Shown piece by piece: positions 4,870 through 10,875 of a stretch of DNA of 10,875 nucleotides. How positions within the stretch are numbered: the first letter of the stretch is position 1; every line of letters starts with the position of its first letter. Where the stretch lies: contig PMUE01000041.1 in the NCBI GenBank assembly GCA_003167055.1, positions 1 through 10,875 of the forward strand, in the 5' to 3' direction. The stretch comes from Vulcanimicrobiota bacterium (GTDB lineage: Bacteria > Vulcanimicrobiota > Vulcanimicrobiia > Vulcanimicrobiales > Vulcanimicrobiaceae). Made by a program: the position numbers and the translations under genes. The notes beneath the pieces are model-generated. The model saw only the letters and a list, made by a program, of their open reading frames with translations. It did not search any database and was not told where the DNA came from.

Positions 4870-7800
4870 ATAAAGTCCGATACGCCGAGCTCCATGCGTA
4901 CTCGAATTTCACGTTTCTCGAAGGCGCCTCACATCCCGAAACGCTGGTAGCTCGCGCCATCGAGCTCGAGCTCTCGGCGATCGCGCTCACCGATCGCGAC
5001 GGGCTCTATGGCGCCGTACGCTTTGCCGGTACCGCGCGCCGCGCGGGCATCGCAGCGATCATCGGCAGCGAGCTCACGCTCGAAGATACCACGCGCCTCG
5101 TGCTGCTGATCGAGGACGAACGCGGTTATGCCAATTTGTGTGAGCTGATTTCGTGCGCGCAACTGCGCGGCAGCAAAAGCGATGCACGATTGCAACTCGG
5201 GGATCTCGACGGCCGCAGCGATGGTCTGGTCGCGCTCAGCGCGGTGCCCGATCCGCAACGCATCGATACGTTGCGCGCGTTGTTTCGCGATCGTTGCTAT
5301 CTCGAGCTCCAGCATCACCTTACGCCGGCCGACGCCGAACGCAACGACGAGCTCGTGCGACTCGCAAGGGCGATGCGCGTCGCGTACGTCGCAACCAACG
5401 GCGTCGTCTACGCGCAGCGCGAGGATGCGCAACTTGCCGATATTCTCACATGCGTCAAAGAAACGGTCACGCTGGACGCGGCACGTGCGCAACATCGCCT
5501 GCGTCCTAATGCCGAATATCATCTCAAATCCGCCGCGGCGATGCGCGCTATTTTTAGCGCGTATCCGCAAGCCGTCGATGCGAGCCTCGGGATTGTGGAG
5601 CGATGCCGGTTTCGTCTCGAACGGCTGACCGGACAATTTCCGCTCTTCCCTGTGCCTGACGGTTCGACGCGCCAGAGCTATCTGCGTGAACTGACGTATC
5701 GCGGCGCCGTCGATCGCTATGGCACGCCGTTCACGTCGAAGGTCGAGCGACAGCTGGAGTATGAACTCGGCATCATCGCCAAAATGGATCTCGCCGGGTA
5801 CTTTTTGATCGTTTGGGATATCGTGCAAACGGCGAATCGACTCGGCGTGCTCTGCCAAGGGCGCGGCTCGGCGGCTAACTCCGCGGTGTGCTATGCACTC
5901 GGCATTACTGCAGTCGATCCGATCGGCATGGATCTGCTCTTCGAGCGGTTCATGTCGGAAGAACGCCAAGAGATTCCGGACATCGATATCGACTTCGCTC
6001 ACCAGGACCGCGAGCAGGTCATTCAATACGTCTACGAACGCTACGGCCGCAGCAACGCGGCGATGGCAGCCGAGGTCATCTGCTATCGTACGCGCTCGGC
6101 GCTGCGCGACGTCGCCAAAGCGCTGGGCTTTACCGTCGACCAAACCGACGAAATCGCCAAGGAGTACGATGCGCGCGAATCACTGCCTGATGCTGCCGCG
6201 CAGTTCGGCGAGCGCGCGCAGCGTCTCGAAGAATTCTGTTGCCGCATCGACGGCTTCCCACGTCACATGGGCATTCACTCGGGCGGCATGGTGATCACGC
6301 GCGATCCGCTGATTCGTGTCGCCCCGATCGAATGGGCGACGATGCGCGACCGCACCATTATCCAGTGGGACAAAGACGATCTGCAAGACCTAGGCCTGAT
6401 CAAAATCGACCTCCTCGGCCTGGGTATGCTCTCGTTGTTACGCGAGGCCTTTTCCATCCACAAGCGTTGCTGCGATGAGCCGCTTGCCCTGCATACGATT
6501 CCGGTGGACGACCAGGCGACCTACGACATGATTTGCAAAGCAGATACTGTCGGCGTGTTCCAAATCGAGTCGCGCGCGCAGATGTCGATGCTCCCGCGGA
6601 TGAAGCCGCGCTGCTTTTATGACATCGTCATGCAGGTCGCCATTATCCGACCCGGGCCCATTCAGGGGCAGATGGTGCATCCGTTCTTGCGCCGGCGCGC
6701 GGGATTCGAGCCGGTGACCTATCCGCATCCGAAGCTAAAGCCGGTGCTCGAACGCACGATGGGTGTGCCGCTTTTTCAAGAGCAAGGAATGCGCATGGCG
6801 ATCGAGGCGGGCGGCTTTACGCCGGGTGAAGCTGATGTGCTGCGCCGCGCGATGGGCCACAAGCGCTCGCACGAGCGCATGCAGGCAATCTATCCGAAAC
6901 TCGTGGACGGTATGGTGGCCAACGGCATCGACCGAGCCGCAGCCGAGCAACTCTTCCACATGCTCGAAGGCTTCGCTGATTACGGCTTCCCGGAATCGCA
7001 TGCCGCGAGCTTCGCCTTGCTGGCCTATGCGTCGGCCTATGTGAAGTGTCACCATCCGGCAATTTTCGCAGCGGCAATCCTCAACGTGCAGCCGATGGGA
7101 TTTTATTCAACCGAAGTATTGGTCAACGATGCGCGCCGTCATCGCGTCGTCGTCAAGCCGGTGGAGGTCAATGCGAGCGAATATTGGTCCCACGTCGAAG
7201 TCGACGGCGCGTTGCGCCTGGGATTCCATCTCGTGCGCGGCTTGGGCAGCGCGCAGAAGGAGCGGCTCGAAGCGGCGCTTGCGGATGGACCGTTTGTCGA
7301 TCTGCTCGCCTTTGCGCAGCGCACGCGGCTTGAAAAAGAGGCGATCGAAAATCTCGCGGTTGCCGGTGCGTTTGCGCCGTGGTATGGATCGCGCCGCGAA
7401 GCGATGTGGGCATTGCGCGCGCTCGACGAGCGTGAGGCGCGCGGTGAGCTCGGAAAGTTGATGGATGTCGAAGAACCGGTGGTACGCTTTCGAGCACTCG
7501 TCCCCAAAGTGGAGGCGGCGTTCGATCTATGGTCGACCGGCGTGACCGCCAAAGGTCAAGTGGTCGCGCACTTCCGCGCGAAACTCGACGAGCAGCGCGT
7601 GATCCCCGCGCATCGTCTGGAGGAAATGCCGAATCATCTCGTCTGCCGCGTAGGGGGACTGGTCATTACACGGCAACGGCCCGGCACCGCCAAAGGCTTC
7701 GTCTTTCTCACGCTCGAGGATGAGACGGGGCTGGTGAACGTCATCGTGCGGCCCGATATCTACGAGCGCTACCGGCGCGTCATCCGTATGTCCAACATGC

Positions 7801-7919
7801 TCGTCATCGAGGGCGTGTTACAAAGCGAGCAAGGAACGATCGACCTGCTCGCGCGTTCGGTCTGGACGTTCGACGACGAAGGCGTAACCGGTGGCGTACG
7901 CTCGCACAACTTTCATTGA
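4863..7919 (+). CDS. dnaE2: Error-prone DNA polymerase DnaE2
   Basis: DnaE2 is a C-family (Pol III alpha-type) polymerase that carries out mutagenic translesion synthesis with ImuA and ImuB. The 1018 residues are full length. The N-terminal PHP domain starts YAELHAYSNFTFLEGASHP and continues IALTDRDGLYG. The polymerase core carries PDIDIDF at 372-378, giving catalytic D375 and D377, and IDLLGLGML with the third aspartate D516. Family signatures such as FQIESRAQMSMLPRMKP, RPGPIQG and GFADYGFPESHAASFALL are intact. The OB-fold (about 922-1005) contains RQRPGTAKGFVFLTLEDE, typical of DnaE2. No epsilon-type exonuclease domain is present. The TTG at 4863 is the only start between an in-frame stop at 4842-4844 and the conserved N-terminus. 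It lies 39 bases after imuB in the same operon. Nothing suggests inactivation. Confidence 0.96.
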   Translation: MTDKVRYAELHAYSNFTFLEGASHPETLVARAIELELSAIALTDRDGLYGAVRFAGTARRAGIAAIIGSELTLEDTTRLVLLIEDERGYANLCELISCAQLRGSKSDARLQLGDLDGRSDGLVALSAVPDPQRIDTLRALFRDRCYLELQHHLTPADAERNDELVRLARAMRVAYVATNGVVYAQREDAQLADILTCVKETVTLDAARAQHRLRPNAEYHLKSAAAMRAIFSAYPQAVDASLGIVERCRFRLERLTGQFPLFPVPDGSTRQSYLRELTYRGAVDRYGTPFTSKVERQLEYELGIIAKMDLAGYFLIVWDIVQTANRLGVLCQGRGSAANSAVCYALGITAVDPIGMDLLFERFMSEERQEIPDIDIDFAHQDREQVIQYVYERYGRSNAAMAAEVICYRTRSALRDVAKALGFTVDQTDEIAKEYDARESLPDAAAQFGERAQRLEEFCCRIDGFPRHMGIHSGGMVITRDPLIRVAPIEWATMRDRTIIQWDKDDLQDLGLIKIDLLGLGMLSLLREAFSIHKRCCDEPLALHTIPVDDQATYDMICKADTVGVFQIESRAQMSMLPRMKPRCFYDIVMQVAIIRPGPIQGQMVHPFLRRRAGFEPVTYPHPKLKPVLERTMGVPLFQEQGMRMAIEAGGFTPGEADVLRRAMGHKRSHERMQAIYPKLVDGMVANGIDRAAAEQLFHMLEGFADYGFPESHAASFALLAYASAYVKCHHPAIFAAAILNVQPMGFYSTEVLVNDARRHRVVVKPVEVNASEYWSHVEVDGALRLGFHLVRGLGSAQKERLEAALADGPFVDLLAFAQRTRLEKEAIENLAVAGAFAPWYGSRREAMWALRALDEREARGELGKLMDVEEPVVRFRALVPKVEAAFDLWSTGVTAKGQVVAHFRAKLDEQRVIPAHRLEEMPNHLVCRVGGLVITRQRPGTAKGFVFLTLEDETGLVNVIVRPDIYERYRRVIRMSNMLVIEGVLQSEQGTIDLLARSVWTFDDEGVTGGVRSHNFH

Positions 7920-7923
7920 GATG

Positions 7924-8721
7924 CTACGACTGCGCCGAGAGCCAGTTTTGGTAAACTTGTTTTGCCGCCGGCTGAAGCTCAACGCCGGACGGCAAACGAT
8001 AACCCGGCACCGGCGGCGGCATGTCGAAGCGCCGGAATCTTTGGAGAAACGGATCTTCCCTCGGCACGTAGCAGAACCGCCACGGGATATCACCCTCTTC
8101 GAGTTTTCCGTCCATATATCGGAGCGTATACCTTCCGCCGTCGTAACAGTCGTAGCCGCGCGTTCTTGACCCCTCATTTGGATAAATGATTCCCTCGCCA
8201 CGCCGAGGCTCGCCCGGCAGCCCCGAGACCTGCATCTGAAATGGCTCCGGCGTACCCGGGCCTTGGTTCGGATCGATCGTCGCGATTGCAAGCGCCGTGC
8301 TCTGTGCGTTGAGTTGCTGGGCCTCATGCTGGAACGCAACCTGTTGCTGCGCCAGTTCCTCGGCTAGCGATCCCGCCTGCTGCTTTTTGGGTGCGCTTCG
8401 CGGCACCGGCGTTCCGTTCGGCGTAATGCGTGCAAGTTCGGTCGGCTGCGCTTGCGGCTGCGGAATCGTCCGGCGTGGCGCCTGTTGCGGCTTGGACCGC
8501 GCCGGCTGCGCGCGCCCGCCGATATTCAGCGAGGACGACGACACCGTGATGAGCTCCACCGGCTGCTGCTGCACGGTGACGATCACGTGCGTACGAAGCG
8601 CGATGACCCACGCGAGAAGCATCCATGCCATCAGGTTCGCAAAGCCGGAAACGAGAAGCGACCACACCAAAGTGGTGCGGTCATCGTTGCGTTCTCGAAG
8701 ATCGTCTCGTTCGGTGATCAT
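7924..8721 (-). CDS. Single-pass membrane protein with Pro/Gln-rich linker, unknown family (paralogue A)
   Basis: I do not recognise this 265-residue protein. A charged N-terminus (MITERDDLRERNDDR) precedes one transmembrane helix (about 18-43), then a Pro/Gln/Arg-rich stretch (about 65-115) and a helical, Gln-rich segment LAEELAQQQVAFQHEAQQLNAQ (about 119-140). The C-terminal domain (about 160-263) has two cysteines, C192 and C217, and the motif GDIPWRFCY. The layout (inner-membrane anchor, extended Pro-rich linker, small outer domain) resembles TonB or envelope-spanning adaptors, but I see no TonB C-terminal signature. It is the second gene after paralogue B, 16 bases downstream. It converges on dnaE2 with only four bases between the stop codons. 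Confidence 0.82.
   Translation of the reverse strand: MITERDDLRERNDDRTTLVWSLLVSGFANLMAWMLLAWVIALRTHVIVTVQQQPVELITVSSSSLNIGGRAQPARSKPQQAPRRTIPQPQAQPTELARITPNGTPVPRSAPKKQQAGSLAEELAQQQVAFQHEAQQLNAQSTALAIATIDPNQGPGTPEPFQMQVSGLPGEPRRGEGIIYPNEGSRTRGYDCYDGGRYTLRYMDGKLEEGDIPWRFCYVPREDPFLQRFRRFDMPPPVPGYRLPSGVELQPAAKQVYQNWLSAQS
8636..8670. repeat. Direct repeat copy 1 (within paralogue A)
   Basis: This 35-base stretch is identical to 9498-9532. It encodes the transmembrane start (about residues 18-29) of each paralogue. Similarity continues on both sides with scattered, mostly synonymous changes. It reflects gene duplication, not a mobile repeat. Confidence 0.85.
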
Positions 8722-8737
8722 GCCGTGTAAGCGCTGA

Positions 8738-9583
8738 CTATGGATTTCCGTGAAGCCACGCTTCGTACACTTCTCTTTCTATCGGCCAAAGATACGTTCC
8801 TGAAGGCAGCTGATACCCTGTCGGTGGCTCGAGAATATCGATCTGCCGCACGTGGCGTGCGACCGGGTCATTACTCGGCGGATAGCAGAATGGCCACGGA
8901 ATGTCTCCGACTTCCGTGCCGCCGCTGGGATAGAGCCAGGTGTATTCGATGTAGTAGCAGTGCGCCCCATGATCGCTGAGCCAACCCCGCAGCGCCCGAT
9001 AGTAGCCCTCCCCTCGGTCTCGGAGATTCGAGTTCCCGGAAAAGTTTATCCGATACTGGCGCGTCGCCGATTGGCGCTGATTTGGATCGATCGTCGCGAT
9101 CGAGAGCGGCGCCTGCTGCGCGTTGAGCTGCTGCGCCTCGTGTTGAAACGCAACCTCTTGTTGCGCGAGTTCCTCCGCGAGCGTTCCTTGTTGCTGCCTT
9201 TTCGGTGCGCTGCGCGGCTCCGGCGTCCCGTTCGGCGTGTTGCGCGCCAGCTCGGTGGGCTGGGCTTGGGGATGCGGAATCGCTCGTCGCGGTGCCGGTT
9301 GCCGCTGTGGCTGCGGCTTCGGCGCTGGCTGTGCGACGGCTTGCTGATTGGACTGCTGCGGTACCGGGTGCGTTTGCTTTGCGATGTTAATCGACGACGA
9401 GGTCACCATGAAGGTTTGTTCCGGACGGTCTTGCACGGTTGACATGGCGTGCATACGTAAGGCCGCGACCCACGCAACCAGCATCCACGCCATGAGATTC
9501 GCAAAGCCGGAAACGAGAAGCGACCACACCAAGGTGGCGCGGTCATCGCTGCGTTCTCGTTCTTCATCGAGTTCGGTGATCAT
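8738..9583 (-). CDS. Single-pass membrane protein with Pro/Gln-rich linker, unknown family (paralogue B)
   Basis: This 281-residue protein is a paralogue of its downstream neighbour and is also unrecognised. The N-terminus (MITELDEERERSDDR) and transmembrane helix (about 18-43) are nearly identical. A longer Pro/Gln linker (about 70-105, with PAPKPQPQRQPAPRR) follows. The shared block PQAQPTELAR.TPNGTP.PRSAPK and the AEELAQQ.VAFQHEAQQLNAQ helix come next. The C-terminal domain is more diverged but keeps the GDIPW.FCY motif, two cysteines (C209, C233) and the LPSG and WL positions near the end. The start at 9583 is chosen by alignment with the paralogue. The frame stays open to 10084, but that extension is antisense to two other genes. 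No clear ribosome binding site is visible. The first gene of a two-gene minus-strand operon. Confidence 0.82.
   Translation of the reverse strand: MITELDEERERSDDRATLVWSLLVSGFANLMAWMLVAWVAALRMHAMSTVQDRPEQTFMVTSSSINIAKQTHPVPQQSNQQAVAQPAPKPQPQRQPAPRRAIPHPQAQPTELARNTPNGTPEPRSAPKRQQQGTLAEELAQQEVAFQHEAQQLNAQQAPLSIATIDPNQRQSATRQYRINFSGNSNLRDRGEGYYRALRGWLSDHGAHCYYIEYTWLYPSGGTEVGDIPWPFCYPPSNDPVARHVRQIDILEPPTGYQLPSGTYLWPIEREVYEAWLHGNP
9498..9532. repeat. Direct repeat copy 2 (within paralogue B)
   Basis: Identical over 35 bases to 8636-8670, the best conserved part of the duplicated 5' ends of the two membrane-protein genes. Confidence 0.85.
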
Positions 9584-9657
9584 GGGGTCGCCGGCTTCAT
9601 TACAGCAAGCGTAATCGTAACGCTGCCTGAGAGCGATGACTTCCACCGGGACCGGGC

Positions 9658-9678
9658 GGGAGCCCCTCCCAGCGGGGC
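9658..9678. other. Two overlapping, mutually exclusive small hairpins in the divergent intergenic region
   Basis: GGGAG (9658-9662) can pair with CTCCC (9666-9670). GCCCC (9662-9666) can instead pair with GGGGC (9674-9678). The two share bases, so only one can form. They sit 17-37 bases before the small membrane-protein start. In GC-rich DNA such pairings arise easily; a regulatory role is speculative. Confidence 0.25.
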
Positions 9679-9694
9679 GAACCTTAGCGGCACG

Positions 9695-9928
9695 ATGGAC
9701 CAGCACCCCGAATTCGATCGATCCGACGACGAACGCCGCCAGCAAAACCTCACGCGCACATTGATTTGGATCGGGGTCGCGGGCCTCGGCGCGGCGCTGG
9801 CCTTTACGGTCGTGCGCGTCCTCTTGAGCCGGCGCCCGGCCGATCCCACGAGCGAGCGCATTCAGCAGCTGATCGACGAGGCAAACCACTTGCTCAAGAC
9901 GCTTGACGAACAGAGAACCAGCGCGTAA
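9695..9928 (+). CDS. Small single-pass membrane protein, unknown
   Basis: The 77-residue product has a polar, acidic and basic N-terminus (MDQHPEFDRSDDERRQQNLTR), one transmembrane helix at about 22-44 (LIWIGVAGLGAALAFTVVRVLL) followed by basic residues (SRR), and a short amphipathic helical tail (SERIQQLIDEANHLLKTLDEQ) that could form a coiled coil. I do not recognise a family. The ribosome binding site is weak. Its 3' end overlaps the rRNA methyltransferase start by 26 bases, which suggests co-expression. It is divergent from the membrane-protein pair; the 111-base intergenic region should hold both promoters, but I see no convincing -35/-10 pair. Confidence 0.65.
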   Translation: MDQHPEFDRSDDERRQQNLTRTLIWIGVAGLGAALAFTVVRVLLSRRPADPTSERIQQLIDEANHLLKTLDEQRTSA

Positions 9929-10875
9929 CAGCGCTGCGCCGGTTGCAATCGGCGCCGAGTACGACCTCGCGTTCACCGACTTGCTGGCTAACGGCCAGGC
10001 GGTCGGACGAGCCGGCGGAATCGTAGTTTTTTGTTTTGGTCCACTACCGCAAGAACGTGCGCGCGTCCGCATTACCGCGGTCAAACCCCGCTACGCGATC
10101 GCCGCGCTTGTCCGCGTACTCGCCCCTTCGACGTTTCGCACGACGCCTTTTTGTCCGGTCTTCGGCGCCTGCGGCGGCTGTCAGCTGCAGCACTTGAGCT
10201 ATCCCGCGCAACTGACCTGGAAAGCCGACACCGTCCGCGGCGCGCTCCAGCGCATCGGCGGATTCGCCGACGCGACGGTGCGCGATACCGTGGGCATGAC
10301 CTACCCTCGCGCCTATCGCAACAAGATGTCACTCGTCGTCGAGCAGCGCGGCGCGACGCCGACGATCGGCTTTTATCAGCAGCGCTCGCACGAGGTGGTG
10401 CCGATCGACGCCTGTCCGATCGTGACGCCGCAACTCAGTGATTACATCGGCCGCCTGAACCGTTCGCGCGCCGCGCCCGAGATTGCCGACGCCTTGGCCG
10501 TTACCAAACACGTCGTCGCGCGCAACGCGCGCTCGAGCAACGAGTCGGTCGTGACATTAACGAGCGTCCGCCTTGCACCCGAGATCGCCCGCGCTGCTGA
10601 ATCCCTGATGCGGGTTTTTCCCGGCGCCGTCGGGCTGACGAATTCATACGATCTCAATAGCGAGAATGCGATCATGGGCCGCAAGCACCGCACGCTCGTC
10701 GGACGTTCAGAGATCGAAGAGGTGCTCGACGGGGTGCGCTACCGCGTCTCGGCCGGATCGTTTTTCCAAGTCAACGTCGAGATCGTGGGCCGCATCTTCG
10801 ACTTCATGCGTTCGGGCCTCGAACACCCGCGGCGTATCGTCGACCTCTATTGCGGTGCAGGAACGTTCGCGCTGT
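9903..10875 (+). CDS. rlmD: 23S rRNA (uracil-5)-methyltransferase, RlmD/RumA family (3' end outside window)
   Basis: These enzymes use S-adenosylmethionine to make 5-methyluridine in 23S rRNA (TrmA acts on tRNA). The visible 324 residues run to the window end without a stop. A TRAM RNA-binding domain comes first (about 14-75, with AIGAEYDLAFTDLLANGQAVGR). The four [4Fe-4S] cysteines follow: CPVFGACGGC gives C84, C90 and C93, and C171 lies in IDACPIV. YRVSAGSFFQVN is the family motif before the methyltransferase core, and IVDLYCGAGTFAL (D314) is SAM motif I. The catalytic cysteine lies beyond the window. TTG at 9903 is the only standard start between an in-frame stop at 9870-9872 and the TRAM domain; no clear ribosome binding site precedes it. 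The iron-sulfur motif favours RlmD/RlmCD over TrmA, but the exact uridine target cannot be read from the sequence. Confidence 0.92.
   Translation, partial: MTNREPARNSAAPVAIGAEYDLAFTDLLANGQAVGRAGGIVVFCFGPLPQERARVRITAVKPRYAIAALVRVLAPSTFRTTPFCPVFGACGGCQLQHLSYPAQLTWKADTVRGALQRIGGFADATVRDTVGMTYPRAYRNKMSLVVEQRGATPTIGFYQQRSHEVVPIDACPIVTPQLSDYIGRLNRSRAAPEIADALAVTKHVVARNARSSNESVVTLTSVRLAPEIARAAESLMRVFPGAVGLTNSYDLNSENAIMGRKHRTLVGRSEIEEVLDGVRYRVSAGSFFQVNVEIVGRIFDFMRSGLEHPRRIVDLYCGAGTFAL

Noticed and set aside
4929..6143. Long open frame on the minus strand opposite dnaE2 (404 codons)
   Set aside because: It lies entirely within the conserved PHP and palm coding sequence and has an Arg/Ala/His-rich composition with no domain pattern.
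9584..10084. N-terminal extension of paralogue B (to 448 residues)
   Set aside because: The paralogue starts with the same MITE motif, and the extension is antisense to the small membrane protein and the rRNA methyltransferase.
10031..10441. Plus-strand open frame of 136 codons near the right end
   Set aside because: It is out of frame with the rRNA methyltransferase, whose TRAM, iron-sulfur and SAM motifs read through the whole region.

Overview
The window is about 10.9 kb of dense, GC-rich bacterial chromosome with no rRNA, tRNA, CRISPR array, insertion sequence or prophage gene that I could find. Twelve coding regions cover nearly all of it and no gene-free gap exceeds about 110 bases. 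Codon choice looks uniform throughout. I cannot name the organism from sequence alone. The LexA-type box has the Gram-positive/actinobacterial form (CGAAC-N4-GTTCG), a CheA/CheW system is present, and several membrane or secreted proteins are unfamiliar. Together these suggest a poorly characterised GC-rich lineage of the Terrabacteria type (Eremiobacterota/WPS-2, for example). That placement is a guess.

Layout. (1) 1-1085, plus strand: the C-terminal part of the chemotaxis kinase CheA, then CheW. (2) 1149-2024, plus: a predicted secreted protein of unknown function. (3) 1991-2829, minus: two overlapping genes, each carrying one half of a CHAD (polyphosphate-binding-type) domain. (4) 2873-7919, plus: a complete mutagenic translesion-synthesis operon imuA-imuB-dnaE2, with a perfect LexA/SOS box inside its likely promoter. 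(5) 7924-9583, minus: two tandem paralogous single-pass membrane proteins of unknown function. (6) 9695-10875, plus: a small membrane protein overlapping the start of an RlmD/RumA-type 23S rRNA uracil-5-methyltransferase, which runs off the end.

The best understood unit is the ImuA-ImuB-DnaE2 mutasome. On DNA damage LexA should leave the box at 2881-2894 and allow expression of the adaptor ImuA, the pseudo-polymerase ImuB and the error-prone polymerase DnaE2. Three features are unusual. ImuB begins in the middle of its palm domain, so the N-terminal part of the polymerase fold is missing. ImuA has lost the Walker A lysine. DnaE2 starts at a TTG that lies in a perfect hairpin stem with no good ribosome binding site. 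The SOS box also lies between imuA and the divergent split-CHAD pair, so the CHAD genes might share the regulation.

The most novel material is the split CHAD gene pair, the reduced ImuB and the membrane-protein paralogue pair. None of these shows a new defence or mobile system. I would describe them as unusual variants and unknown families.
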